64,000 nucleotides of DNA, from assembly GCF_900109605.1 (NCBI RefSeq), contig NZ_FOAM01000011.1, forward strand, positions 62,001 to 126,000, read 5' to 3'. A program made the position numbers and the translations under genes. Below are positions 8,650 to 16,658 of the stretch, one piece after another; position 1 is the stretch's first letter; each line of letters begins with the position of its first letter. Source of the DNA: Xaviernesmea oryzae (lineage in GTDB: Bacteria; Pseudomonadota; Alphaproteobacteria; Rhizobiales; Rhizobiaceae). The notes beneath the pieces were generated by a model that saw only the letters and a program-made list of their open reading frames with translations, ran no database searches and was not told the DNA's origin.

Positions 8650-9612
8650 TCATGAGGCTTTGGACAGGCAATCCACCAGTGAGGTGGCAAGATTGTCCAT
8701 CAGGGTCAGGTAGAGCCCTGCGCCGGGCTTGAGGCTGCCGCCTTCAGGGTCGAGCGTGCCGGCATGGGCAGGCGTCCCCTCCAGAACCGTTTCGACCAGA
8801 CGAGGCTCGAATTGCGGTTCGGCAAAGACGCAGACCGCGCCGGCCGAGAGGATCTTGGCGTGGATCTCCTGGATGCGCCGCGCCCCCGGCATGGCTTCCG
8901 GGCTGACGGTGATGGAGCCCGCCACGGTCAGCCCGTAGGCTCGCTCCAGATATTGATAGGCATCGTGAAAGACGATGAAGGGCTTGTGCCGGAAGGGGGC
9001 CAGCTTTTCCTTCATCCGCGCGTCCATCTCATCGATCTGGCGTGCGAGCTCGGCCCGATTGCGCTCGAAAAGCTGGGCGTGGTCTGGATCGGCGGTCGCG
9101 AGGCGCCGGGCGATTTCGTTGGCCATCGCTTTGGCATTGGCAGGGTCCAGCCAGAGGTGCATGTCGATCTCGCCATGCGGGCCTGCGTGGTCATGGCCGT
9201 GGCTGTCTTTTTCCGCTTGATCGTCGCCGTCCTCATGCGGTTCGAACAGCCCTCCTTCGCGCAGCGGCAGCGTCGTCACGCCCGGCGCATCGGCAAGGGT
9301 AACGATCAACGCCTTGCCGGAGAGGCTTTCCAGCGGTTTTTCCAGAAAGGTTTCGAAGCCGGGACCGATGCGAAAGACAAGATCGGCACGCGACAGCGCC
9401 GTGGCATTCGAAGGCTTGAAGCTGTAGGTGTGCGGCGAGGCGGCACCGTCGACAATCAGTTCCGGCGTTCCCACATCCTGCATGATCGCCGCCACCAGCG
9501 CGTGAACCGGCTTCACCGTGGCGACCACGTCAAGCGCTTCCCCCCAGGCAGGGCCGGAGAGAAGCGATGAGATGAGGGCTGCCGCAAGCCAGCGAGATAG
9601 GGCGATGGTCAT
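8650..9612 (-). CDS. znuA: Zinc ABC transporter substrate-binding protein ZnuA
   Basis: A 320-residue periplasmic zinc-binding protein of cluster A-I. It starts with a signal peptide ending near PAWG-EA. It has ASPHTYSFKPS near residue 60 (metal-ligand His), an Asp/His-rich loop (HEDGDDQAEKDSHGHDH) near residues 130-147, MHLWLDPANAK near residue 155 and a conserved C-terminal Cys pair. It delivers Zn(II) to ZnuB. It is transcribed divergently from znuC, with a Zur-box-like palindrome between them, so repression by zinc-loaded Zur is expected. Confidence 0.95.
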   Translation of the reverse strand: MTIALSRWLAAALISSLLSGPAWGEALDVVATVKPVHALVAAIMQDVGTPELIVDGAASPHTYSFKPSNATALSRADLVFRIGPGFETFLEKPLESLSGKALIVTLADAPGVTTLPLREGGLFEPHEDGDDQAEKDSHGHDHAGPHGEIDMHLWLDPANAKAMANEIARRLATADPDHAQLFERNRAELARQIDEMDARMKEKLAPFRHKPFIVFHDAYQYLERAYGLTVAGSITVSPEAMPGARRIQEIHAKILSAGAVCVFAEPQFEPRLVETVLEGTPAHAGTLDPEGGSLKPGAGLYLTLMDNLATSLVDCLSKAS

Positions 9613-9692
9613 GATCGGGCGGTTCCCCTCGCGTCAGACGAAAATCCCGGCAGCCATGGTTCCAGTGCCGGCAAGATCTTGTAATGCTTCGT

Positions 9693-9706
9693 AATGTTAT
9701 TACATT
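9693..9706. promoter_or_regulatory. Zur box in the znuA-znuC intergenic region
   Basis: AATGT-TATT-ACATT (9693-9706) is a perfect inverted repeat embedded in GTAATGTTATTACATTG. This is the form described for alphaproteobacterial Zur operators. It sits 81 bases from the znuA ATG and 61 from the znuC GTG, so one site could repress both transcripts. A second partial half, GTAATG, lies at 9681. Confidence 0.8.
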
Positions 9707-9766
9707 GTTGTTCCGGGCTATAGTCTATGCGATACCCGCTGGCAAGTTTGAACTGGACTGCGCATC

Positions 9767-10717
9767 GTGTTCCTTCCTTCACCCTTCAAGTCCGTTTTGC
9801 GCGCCAAGCCCCACGTTGCGGCACTGGCAAACGATGATGGCCGGCTGGTTGCGCTGTCGGGCATGGGCGTTCGTCGTAGCGGACGCTGGCTGGTGCGCGG
9901 CGTCGATCTCGATGTGCGGCGCGGGGAGATCGTGACGCTGATTGGCCCCAACGGATCGGGAAAATCGACCACCGCAAAAGCTGCCATCGGCATCCTGTGC
10001 CCCGATGAAGGCGTGGCGGGCCAGCGCCCAGGATTGCGGATCGGCTATGTACCGCAGAAGCTTGCGATCGATTCGACCCTGCCCCTGACGGTGATGCGGC
10101 TAATGACCCTGACGGGGCCCATCGCACCGGCCGATATCGACGCCGCACTGCACGAAACCGGCATTGCGCATCTGGCGCGGGCGGAGGTGCAGGCGCTTTC
10201 CGGCGGCGAATTCCAGCGCGCGCTGCTGGCACGCGCCATCGCCCGCAAGCCCGATCTCCTGGTGCTGGACGAGCCGCTGCAGGGGGTCGATTTTGCCGGC
10301 GAGATCGCGCTCTACGCGCTGATCAAGCGCCTGCGCGACCGGACGGGATGTGGCGTCTTGCTGATCTCCCATGATCTGCATATCGTCATGGCTGAAACCG
10401 ATACGGTGATCTGCCTCAACGGCCATGTCTGCTGCCGGGGAACACCGCAGAGCGTGACGGATAGTCCGGAATATCGACGTCTCTTCGGCCCGGTGGCGGC
10501 GCCGGCCGTTGCCGTCTATCACCACCATCATGATCATACCCATCTGCCCGATGGCCGAGTCCTACATCAAGATGGCAGCGTCACCACGCATTGCCATCCC
10601 GACGACGGTCACCATCATGAGGCGGCCCTGGCTGATGGGGATGACGATGCCTGTGGCTGCGGCGCAAACCATCATCGTCTCCAGGGTTTCGCGCCGGCGG
10701 AGGAGCGCCATGTTTGA
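9767..10717 (+). CDS. znuC: Zinc ABC transporter ATP-binding protein ZnuC with His-rich tail
   Basis: A 316-residue ABC ATPase. It has Walker A GPNGSGKST near residue 63, signature LSGGEFQRALLA near residue 145 and Walker B LLVLDEPLQGVD near residue 165. The last 65 or so residues are unusually His-, Asp- and Cys-rich (YHHHHDHTH, DDGHHHE, CGCGANHH), which probably bind zinc. The start codon is GTG at 9767 and the Shine-Dalgarno is weak; no better in-frame start exists before the Walker region. It overlaps znuB by 8 bases. Confidence 0.93.
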   Translation: MFLPSPFKSVLRAKPHVAALANDDGRLVALSGMGVRRSGRWLVRGVDLDVRRGEIVTLIGPNGSGKSTTAKAAIGILCPDEGVAGQRPGLRIGYVPQKLAIDSTLPLTVMRLMTLTGPIAPADIDAALHETGIAHLARAEVQALSGGEFQRALLARAIARKPDLLVLDEPLQGVDFAGEIALYALIKRLRDRTGCGVLLISHDLHIVMAETDTVICLNGHVCCRGTPQSVTDSPEYRRLFGPVAAPAVAVYHHHHDHTHLPDGRVLHQDGSVTTHCHPDDGHHHEAALADGDDDACGCGANHHRLQGFAPAEERHV

Positions 10718-11525
10718 CGACTTCTTCCTGCGTGCCCTCGTCGCCGGCATCGGCCTCGCCTTCGTAACCGGCCCGCTGGGCTGCCTGGTCGTCTGGCGGC
10801 GCATGGCCTATTTCGGCGATACGATGGCGCATTCGGCGCTTCTGGGTGTGGCGCTGTCGCTGCTCTTCGATCTCAATGTGATGATCGGCGTCTTTCTTGT
10901 TGCGGCGGTGATCGCCTTGTCGCTCCTGCTTCTTCAGAGGCGCGGCGCGCTGTCAACCGATGCGCTCCTTGGCATTCTCTCGCATTCCACGCTGTCGCTC
11001 GGGCTCGTCCTGCTCGCCTTCATGCCCTTTGTCCGCGTCGACCTGATCGGCTTTCTGTTTGGGGATATTCTGGCGGTATCGACCACCGACCTTGCGTCCG
11101 TGTGGGTCGGCGGCGTTCTGGTTCTCGCGGCGATCGTCGCGCTTTGGCGGCCGCTTCTGGCGGGAACGGTCAGCCCCGATCTCGCGGAGGCCGAAGGCCT
11201 GCAGCCCGAGCGGGCGCGTATGCTCTTCATGTTTCTCATGGCCTTCGTGATCGCCATCGCCATGAAGATCGTCGGCATCCTGCTCATTACCTCGCTCTTG
11301 ATCATTCCGGCCGCTACCGCCCGGCGCCTTGCCGGCTCGCCGGAGGTTATGGCCGTGCTCTCGGCTCTGCTTGGCGCGGCGGCGGTGATGGCCGGCCTGT
11401 TCGGCTCGCTGCGCTTCGACACACCCTCAGGTCCGTCGATCGTCGTGGCCGCACTTGCGCTCTTTCTCCTCAGCCTGCTGCCGTTTCGCCGCGAGGACCG
11501 ACGCCCACAGGGAGTTCGCTCATGA
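10710..11525 (+). CDS. znuB: Zinc ABC transporter permease ZnuB
   Basis: A 271-residue integral membrane protein of the ABC-3 family with about eight hydrophobic segments, opening FDDFFLRALVAGIGLAFV and containing GDTMAHSALLG, the family's conserved loop. It forms the zinc channel with ZnuC. The ATG at 10710 follows GGAGG and lies inside the end of znuC, indicating translational coupling. The stop overlaps the zur start (ATGA). Confidence 0.94.
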   Translation: MFDDFFLRALVAGIGLAFVTGPLGCLVVWRRMAYFGDTMAHSALLGVALSLLFDLNVMIGVFLVAAVIALSLLLLQRRGALSTDALLGILSHSTLSLGLVLLAFMPFVRVDLIGFLFGDILAVSTTDLASVWVGGVLVLAAIVALWRPLLAGTVSPDLAEAEGLQPERARMLFMFLMAFVIAIAMKIVGILLITSLLIIPAATARRLAGSPEVMAVLSALLGAAAVMAGLFGSLRFDTPSGPSIVVAALALFLLSLLPFRREDRRPQGVRS

Positions 11526-11947
11526 CCGACCCAACCAAACTGACCCGCAATCAGTCGCTCGTCGTCAATGCGTTGCGCGAGGCGGAGGCGCCGCTCTCTG
11601 CCTATATGATCCTCGACAAGCTGCGCGACGACGGATTTCGCGCGCCGCTCCAGGTCTATCGCGCGTTGGACAAGCTGATGGAGCGTGGCCTCGTGCACCG
11701 GCTGGAAAGCCTCAACGCCTTCGTCGCCTGCCAGCACGATCATGCGCATGGCGAGGCTCATGGGCACGGCAGCGGCGTGCTCGCCTTCGCCATTTGCGAG
11801 GACTGCGGCAGCGTGGCGGAGATCGATGACCCCGCCATCAATGCAAGGCTTTCCGCGCTGGCCGCCGACCGCAGCTTCAAGACCGACAAAACGACCATCG
11901 AAATACGTGGGCATTGCCGCGAGTGCACGGCAGTGGCCACGGCCTGA
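11522..11947 (+). CDS. zur: Zinc uptake regulator Zur (Fur family)
   Basis: A 141-residue Fur-family repressor. The winged helix occupies residues 1-80 (TRNQSLVVNAL, APLQVYRALDKL). A His-rich hinge, HDHAHGEAHGHG, follows. The dimerisation domain has two CxxC pairs (CEDC and CREC) that form the structural zinc site. The ATG overlaps the znuB stop by four bases, placing it in the znuCB-zur operon. With zinc bound it should repress both arms of the locus through the box at 9693-9706, including itself. Confidence 0.95.
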   Translation: MTDPTKLTRNQSLVVNALREAEAPLSAYMILDKLRDDGFRAPLQVYRALDKLMERGLVHRLESLNAFVACQHDHAHGEAHGHGSGVLAFAICEDCGSVAEIDDPAINARLSALAADRSFKTDKTTIEIRGHCRECTAVATA

Positions 11948-11974
11948 GCCTGTCAATCGGAATCGAATGAAGGG

Positions 11975-12011
11975 CTGAGGACTTCCAGGTGATGTGGTGC
12001 ATCGTCCTCAG
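11975..12011 (+). terminator. Possible terminator hairpin after zur
   Basis: CTGAGGAC (11975-11982) pairs with GTCCTCAG (12004-12011). An inner GATG/CATC pair (11991-11994 with 12000-12003) shortens the loop. There is no U-run, so this may be a factor-dependent end or just a structured 3' end. Confidence 0.35.
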
Positions 12012-12121
12012 GCCATCCTCAGGCGGTTGTGCCTTTCGACCTCAGCCATACGGTTGGCGCTGTTATTTCGAGGCACGAGCTCCATCGAAATCGGCCGGCT
12101 GCGAAGCTGACGCGTGGCCTC

Positions 12122-12661
12122 TTATGATTCCGGGTGGAGGCGGGTGAGCGTGCAGGCGAAATGGCGCCAGTTTCGGACATAGCATGCGGCGGAAGCCTCA
12201 AGCCGAGCCACAGCCTGGGCATCCAGCAAGCGGATCGCGCGGGCGGGCGAGCCGACGATGAGCGAATTGTCCTCGAAGGTCTTCCCTTCCGTAACAAGCG
12301 CATTGGCGCCGACAAGGCAGTTGCGGCCGAGCACCGCGCCGTTGAGAATGGTGGCGCCCATGCCGATAAGGCAGTTATCGCCGATGGTGCAGCCATGGAC
12401 GATGGCCCTGTGGCCGATGGTGCATCCGCTGCCGATCGTTACCGGGAAGCCTGCATCGACATGCACCACTGCGCCTTCCTGAATGTTCGACCTGTCGCCG
12501 ACGACAATCGGCTCGTTATCACCGCGCAGCACTGCCCCGAACCAGACGCCGACTTCATCGCCAAGTGTGACGCGGCCGATGACATGCGCATCGGGTGCGA
12601 TCCAGAACCGCCCCTCCGGCGGCAGGGCAGGTCGATCCGCACTTAGGGCATAGATCGCCAT
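12122..12661 (-). CDS. Gamma-carbonic anhydrase family (left-handed beta-helix) protein
   Basis: A 179-residue hexapeptide-repeat protein. Repeats run from APDAHVIGRV (about residue 22) to IVGSPARAIR (about residue 140). The metal ligands of the gamma-CA/PaaY/YrdA family can be seen as VVHVD and IGHRAIVHGC. It is probably a trimeric zinc- or iron-dependent carbonic anhydrase-like enzyme in the cytoplasm. AAAGGA precedes the ATG by 7 bases. It starts 12 bases after the FAH gene, so the two are co-transcribed. Some members have no measurable activity. Confidence 0.85.
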   Translation of the reverse strand: MAIYALSADRPALPPEGRFWIAPDAHVIGRVTLGDEVGVWFGAVLRGDNEPIVVGDRSNIQEGAVVHVDAGFPVTIGSGCTIGHRAIVHGCTIGDNCLIGMGATILNGAVLGRNCLVGANALVTEGKTFEDNSLIVGSPARAIRLLDAQAVARLEASAACYVRNWRHFACTLTRLHPES

Positions 12662-12673
12662 GGCGGTATCCTT

Positions 12674-13360
12674 TCAGGCAACGGTCACGGTGAAGTCGGG
12701 CAGGCCATCAATGCCACAAGCGATGACATCGCCGCGCGCCACAGGGCCGACACCGGCCGGTGTGCCGGTCATGATCAGATCTCCCGGCGCCAGCCGGAAC
12801 AGCTTCGACAATTCGGCGATGACCTCCGGCACGGTCCAGGTCATGTCTTCCAAATGGCCTTCCTGACGAAGCGTGCCGTTCTGGCTCAGCCAGATCCGTG
12901 CCTTCGGGTCGAGTGCCAGCGTTTCCGCTGCGACGATGGGCCCGATCGGCGCCGATGCCTCGAAGGCCTTGGCCGCCGCCCAGGGCTTGCCAGCCTTCTT
13001 GGCGTCGGCCTGAAGGTCCCTGCGGGTAAAATCGATGCCGATGGCATAGCCGAAGATTTTCGAGTTGGCATCGGCGACGCTGATATCGCTCCCGCCATCC
13101 TTCAGCGCAACGACCAGCTCCACCTCGAACTGAACATCCTGCGAATGTCCAGGATAAGGGAAGGCCGTGCCTTCGAGCAGGCAGTTATCCGGATTCTTCT
13201 GGAAGAAAAACGGTGGCTCGCGGGTAGGATCCTGGCCCATCTCACGGGCATGGGCGGCATAGTTACGGCCGACGCAATAGACACGACGCACCGGAAAGGC
13301 GAGCGGCGAGCCGGCGATGGGAAGGAGCACAGGGGCGGCGGGTGGAAAAACGGTCTGCAT
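12674..13360 (-). CDS. Fumarylacetoacetate hydrolase (FAH) family protein
   Basis: A 228-residue short FAH-fold hydrolase resembling fumarylpyruvate hydrolase. It opens with PVRRVYCVGRNYAAHAREMG near residue 21, followed by the metal-binding motif FEVELVVAL near residue 75. IGIDFTRRDLQ and an MTGTPAGVGP loop near residue 195 complete the active site. The family cleaves C-C bonds in acylpyruvates or decarboxylates oxaloacetate. The ATG at 13360 gives the usual family N-terminus; an ATG 12 bases upstream is also possible. It is the first gene of a pair with the carbonic anhydrase-like gene. Confidence 0.85.
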   Translation of the reverse strand: MQTVFPPAAPVLLPIAGSPLAFPVRRVYCVGRNYAAHAREMGQDPTREPPFFFQKNPDNCLLEGTAFPYPGHSQDVQFEVELVVALKDGGSDISVADANSKIFGYAIGIDFTRRDLQADAKKAGKPWAAAKAFEASAPIGPIVAAETLALDPKARIWLSQNGTLRQEGHLEDMTWTVPEVIAELSKLFRLAPGDLIMTGTPAGVGPVARGDVIACGIDGLPDFTVTVA

Positions 13361-13576
13361 GGCGAGGTCCATTGGCTGGATGTCGGGTGTCAGGATGCGT
13401 GGCCATGGAGGCCTATCATCACCCTGCGCGTACCGCCATCCTTGCGACGAACAGCCTCGAGGCGCAACCTTTCGCGGATGCGCCTCGCGATCTTTCACTT
13501 CCGCCGGCCATGCCCCACTGTTTGCGCAACAGCCACGCTAACTTATGCCAGCTCTGGTCGTTGAAACGGCGCGTCC

Positions 13577-13780
13577 TCAGCCGCAGGCGTAGGCCTGTAG
13601 CTCTTCCCGCGTGATTCGCATGGGGCCGCGCCGGCTCTTGTCATCGGGATTTGTATATTCCAGTCGTCCGGCAACCGGCAATTCCAGGGCTTGGCGAACC
13701 GTCATGATGCCGACGTCCTGTCGCTCGTTCCCACGCTTCAGGCTGACTTCAACGATTCTGGTCAGATGCTCCGCATTCAT
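13577..13780 (-). CDS. Small hypothetical protein
   Basis: A 67-residue basic protein, with MNAEHLTRIVEVSLKRG at the N-terminus and REELQAYACG at the C-terminus. GGGAGAAG lies 5 bases before the ATG at 13780, which favours this start over an upstream one. There are no membrane segments or recognisable domain. It is monocistronic and lies on the opposite strand to the EcfG-type promoter region. Confidence 0.6.
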   Translation of the reverse strand: MNAEHLTRIVEVSLKRGNERQDVGIMTVRQALELPVAGRLEYTNPDDKSRRGPMRITREELQAYACG

Positions 13781-14091
13781 CGTGCTTCTCCCTCGTCCGT
13801 GCAATTGGTTATGAAGCGCGTCCGAATTCCTCAGGCACAGTTACTGACACGATCACGGTATTTATGAGGCGCCTCATGATCAGGATGACACAAGCTTCGC
13901 GTGCCGCAAAGTGAAAATTTTGCGTCAAATACCTGTTGAGCGCGTCTGCAATGTGTTAGTTCAGTATAAACAAGCTATACCTAGTGCATTGCACAATATA
14001 CCGCAGCGCACAGCGGCTTCTTCCTCTGCCATGGGAACCGGTCGCTCAGTTTGGACGTTCATCATGGTCTACAATTAAAAGCGAGACGGTG
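13781..14091. other. AT-rich divergent intergenic region with palindromes and a stress promoter
   Basis: This 311-base region between a minus-strand small gene and the plus-strand gene at 14092 is richer in A/T than its surroundings. It contains a perfect 14-bp palindrome, ATGAGGCGCCTCAT (13864-13877), a perfect 11-bp palindrome GTGCATTGCAC (13984-13994), and the EcfG-type promoter annotated separately. I see no gene in it. Confidence 0.6.
14034..14059 (+). promoter_or_regulatory. EcfG (general stress sigma factor)-type promoter
   Basis: GGAAC (14034-14038) is followed after exactly 17 bases by CGTT (14056-14059). This matches the GGAAC-N16/17-CGTT consensus known for the alphaproteobacterial general stress sigma factor EcfG/RpoE2. 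It lies 32 bases before the ATG of the small membrane protein gene, a sensible distance for a transcription start and leader. Confidence 0.7.
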
Positions 14092-14340
14092 ATGACCTCT
14101 ATCGGTGATTTGAGAACCGGCTTTACCGGCGACGTCGAGCGCAAGGATAGTCTGGGCGAACGGGCCTCTGGACTGGCCCAGGCGACCAAGGATGAAATCG
14201 GGGCGGTGGCTGCACATGCGCAGGACCATCCTTCCGCCACGGCGGCCTCCGCCCTGACCATCGCCGTTCTCGCCTTTGCAGCCGGCTATTTGTTGGGACA
14301 GAGCCGGCGCGACGACAGGATTTATGAACGCTTCTGGTGA
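14092..14340 (+). CDS. Small single-span membrane protein, stress-type
   Basis: An 82-residue protein. A polar N-terminal half (TSIGDLRTGFTGDVERKDS) and a helical middle are followed by one membrane segment near residues 54-73 (ALTIAVLAFAAGYLLGQ) and a short basic tail. The arrangement resembles DUF883/ElaB-like inner-membrane-anchored proteins, but I cannot assign it. GAGACGG precedes the ATG. The EcfG-type promoter directly upstream suggests induction in the general stress response. The next gene begins 9 bases later. Confidence 0.7.
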   Translation: MTSIGDLRTGFTGDVERKDSLGERASGLAQATKDEIGAVAAHAQDHPSATAASALTIAVLAFAAGYLLGQSRRDDRIYERFW

Positions 14341-14349
14341 GGACGCATC

Positions 14350-14655
14350 ATGGACAATCGCGGATCGAAAGACGGAATAACGATCAAGAAGCTGCAGTGG
14401 TCACTGCCGATCGCGCTTCATCACGCAGGCGCAAGCCAGGAAGTCAGCGGCCCTTCCGAGGCCTTGGATTGGATGAGCCGGAACTGGCCGGATGCCCGCG
14501 GTCCACGCTACGTGGCTGCCCGGTCGCTCTGCCGCGCGGCCATGAGCGGGCGTAAGAGCCCCGAGGAGGCGCGGGACATGTTCCTGTCGGCCGCCGAGGA
14601 GGCCCGCCTCTCTGCCTCCGTTGCCTCGGCTGCCTTGCGCGCCACCGAGCACTGA
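14350..14655 (+). CDS. DUF982 domain-containing protein
   Basis: A 101-residue protein with the DUF982 pattern: GPSEALDWMSRNWPDARGPRY near residue 34, then a helical C-terminus with SPEEARDMFLSAAEEAR. This small family is largely confined to rhizobia, often in multiple copies, and its function is unknown. GAGG precedes the ATG. It is nine bases downstream of the small membrane protein and probably shares its EcfG-type promoter. Confidence 0.82.
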   Translation: MDNRGSKDGITIKKLQWSLPIALHHAGASQEVSGPSEALDWMSRNWPDARGPRYVAARSLCRAAMSGRKSPEEARDMFLSAAEEARLSASVASAALRATEH

Positions 14656-14677
14656 TGTTTTCACGCGTGGCATGCGC

Positions 14678-14708
14678 ACCGGCTGGTATCTTCACGATTC
14701 CAGCCGGT
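14678..14708 (+). terminator. Terminator-like hairpin after the DUF982 gene
   Basis: ACCGGCTGG (14678-14686) and CCAGCCGGT (14700-14708) form a perfect 9-bp stem with a 13-base loop, 23 bases after the stop. There is no clear U-run, so termination would be inefficient or factor-dependent. Confidence 0.4.
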
Positions 14709-15080
14709 CTTGCGGCGACCGTCTTGAAATTTTCCGCAGTAATCAAGCTCTGTGCTTTCGCACGAGTGGCGTTGTCAAATTCCTGCTCGCTACCTATCGG
14801 CTCGGTGTTGAGCTGCTTCGGCGAGACACGCCGGCCGGACTTGTTCTAGAACAACCCGATATCTCCCCGAGAGACCTTGCCATCTCGCTTTATCCGTCTT
14901 TGCGCCGTATAAGCCGGTCGTTCAAGGGGAGCGTTTTGGCTCCGTGATCGTCTCCATCGCTTTTGCTACAAGTCTCCCGATCTTGCTACAATGTAGCACT
15001 ATCATCAGCGGAATGGGCAGGGAGGCGAGGGCACAAGGAAAGTCGGATATGAACGAAAGCCGAATGGACGGGGACAGAAC
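14709..15080. other. Intergenic region upstream of dusA
   Basis: I see no convincing gene in the 372 bases between the hairpin after the DUF982 gene and dusA. It contains two perfect palindromes: TTGTTCTAGAACAA (14841-14854), and TGCTACAATGTAGCA (14984-14998), which overlaps the likely dusA promoter. Confidence 0.6.
14963..14998 (+). promoter_or_regulatory. Candidate dusA promoter overlapping a palindromic operator
   Basis: TTGCTA (14963-14968) and TACAAT (14987-14992), 18 bases apart, look like -35 and -10 elements. The -10 is inside the perfect palindrome TGCTACAATGTAGCA (14984-14998). Its left half also occurs as TTGCTACAA at 14963, exactly 20 bases (two helical turns) upstream. A repressor bound here would occlude RNA polymerase; the regulator is unknown. 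Confidence 0.5.
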
Positions 15081-16166
15081 ATGAAAGCGCACTATTTCAG
15101 TGCCCCCGTCTTCGCTGTCGCCCCAATGATCGACTGGACCGACCGTCATTTCCGGAGTTTCGCGCGGACGATGACGCGTCATGCGCTGCTCTATACGGAA
15201 ATGATCGTGGCCGATGCGGTGCTGCGCGGCGATCGCCAGCGGCTGCTCGGCATGGAGGCGCCGGAGCATCCGGTTGCGCTGCAGCTTGGCGGCAATGATC
15301 CCGCAAAACTGGCGGAGGCCGCGCGGATCGCGGTTGACTTCGGCTATGCCGAAATCAACCTTAATGTCGGCTGCCCGTCCGATCGGGTGCAATCCGGCAT
15401 ATTCGGGGCCTGTCTTATGCTCAACCCGGCGCTGGTGGCCGATTGTGTGGCAGCGATGAAGGCAGCCGTTGCGCTGCCGGTGACGGTGAAATGCCGCATT
15501 GGTGTGGATCAGCAGGAGCCTGAGGAGGCCCTGCGCGGTCTCATTGACGCGGTGAGCGCAGCTGGCGCGGATGCGGTCTGGGTGCATGCCCGTAAGGCTT
15601 GGCTTGAGGGGCTGAGCCCGAAGGAAAACCGCGAAATTCCGCCGCTCGACTATGATCTCGTATCCCGGGTAAAGGCGGAGAGACCGCAGCTTTTCATGGG
15701 TCTGAATGGCGGGCTGCAGACGCTCGATGCGGCGCTGGGCATGCTTGATCAGGTGGATGGTGTCATGCTCGGCCGTGCGGCCTATCACGATAGCGGCCTG
15801 CTGTCGGCCGTCGATGCCGCCTTTCCGGGGCTGGACGGACCGTCCATCGGTCAGCTTGCGCCTGCACAGCCTTTGACCCCGCGAGGGCATCGCGCCGATC
15901 CCGCCTTCTGGCAGAATGTGGCCGAGCGCATGGCCGACTATGCCGGGCGTCACCTTGCCAGCGGCGGACGCCTGATTCATGTGACCCGCCATATGGTCGG
16001 CCTGTTTCAGGGATGGCCGGGCGCCAGACGCTATCGTCAGATCCTCTCGTCCGAGGCCGCAGCGGCTGGTGCCGGTCCTGAGGTCATTCTCAAGGCTTTC
16101 GCAGCCGTTCTCGGGGGCGAGGAGCAGGCTTCGATCGGGCACGACGGTCTGTTGGCAACTGGCTGA
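15081..16166 (+). CDS. dusA: tRNA-dihydrouridine synthase DusA
   Basis: A 361-residue FMN-dependent TIM-barrel enzyme that reduces U20/U20a in the tRNA D-loop. Seen are FAVAPMIDWTDRHFR (residues 11-25), the catalytic Cys C98 in NLNVGCPSDRVQSG, the VKCRIGVDQQE motif near residue 140, and NGGLQTL and VMLGRAAY in the FMN-phosphate region near residues 212-235. The length of DusA is typical of the family. GGGGA lies upstream of the ATG. It is monogenic here. Confidence 0.94.
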   Translation: MKAHYFSAPVFAVAPMIDWTDRHFRSFARTMTRHALLYTEMIVADAVLRGDRQRLLGMEAPEHPVALQLGGNDPAKLAEAARIAVDFGYAEINLNVGCPSDRVQSGIFGACLMLNPALVADCVAAMKAAVALPVTVKCRIGVDQQEPEEALRGLIDAVSAAGADAVWVHARKAWLEGLSPKENREIPPLDYDLVSRVKAERPQLFMGLNGGLQTLDAALGMLDQVDGVMLGRAAYHDSGLLSAVDAAFPGLDGPSIGQLAPAQPLTPRGHRADPAFWQNVAERMADYAGRHLASGGRLIHVTRHMVGLFQGWPGARRYRQILSSEAAAAGAGPEVILKAFAAVLGGEEQASIGHDGLLATG

Positions 16167-16376
16167 CTGGTCTCTGGCACGCAAGCAGAGAGGCGGAGCG
16201 CGCTTGCCTATCGGAGAGGGTAAGCAGGGCCGTCGATCTATAGGCAGCAACCGACTGGTCTATGCGGCTGCGCGAGCGAGCTTGACCGTACTGAGCATGG
16301 GTTTTGCAATCACGCTTCGCCGATCGATGCGAGCCGCCGTGCTGTATTTTGCTCAGCCGTTCATGGCGGGCGCATG

Positions 16377-16405
16377 AAAAAGGCGAGGGGATGCCTCGCC
16401 TTTTC
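16377..16405 (-). terminator. Rho-independent terminator of the cold-shock gene
   Basis: On the minus strand GGCGAGG (complement of 16394-16400) pairs with CCTCGCC (complement of 16382-16388) around a 5-base loop. It is extended by A/T pairs and followed by five U residues. It starts 44 bases after the cold-shock gene stop. Confidence 0.8.
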
Positions 16406-16448
16406 CTTTAATCTGTCGCGCTGGCCGGGGCCAGCGGCGGGGCGCCTG

Positions 16449-16658
16449 TTAGGCGCGGATGTTGACGGCCTTCGGGCCCTTGCCCATGCGGTCCGGCTCG
16501 GTGTCGAAGGTGACCTGCTGGCCGTCCTTCAGGGTCTGGATGCCAGCAGCCTGCAGCGCGGAGATGTGGACGAAAACGTCCTTGGCGCCGCCTTCCGGCG
16601 TGATGAAGCCGAAGCCCTTGTCCTGGTTGAAAAACTTAACGGTGCCCTTGGTGGCCAT
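16449..16658 (-). CDS. cspA: CspA-family cold-shock protein
   Basis: A 69-residue single cold-shock domain. RNP1 is KGFGFI near residue 14 and RNP2 is VFVHIS near residue 28. The fold spans the whole protein. It binds single-stranded RNA/DNA as an RNA chaperone in the cytoplasm. AAAGGA lies about 9 bases before the ATG. A clear terminator follows. Several paralogues are usual in rhizobia, so the symbol denotes family only. Confidence 0.93.
   Translation of the reverse strand: MATKGTVKFFNQDKGFGFITPEGGAKDVFVHISALQAAGIQTLKDGQQVTFDTEPDRMGKGPKAVNIRA

Noticed and set aside
14655..14849. A 64-codon frame overlapping the DUF982 stop (TGATG)
   Set aside because: It spans the post-DUF982 hairpin, has no motif, and its composition looks like non-coding DNA.
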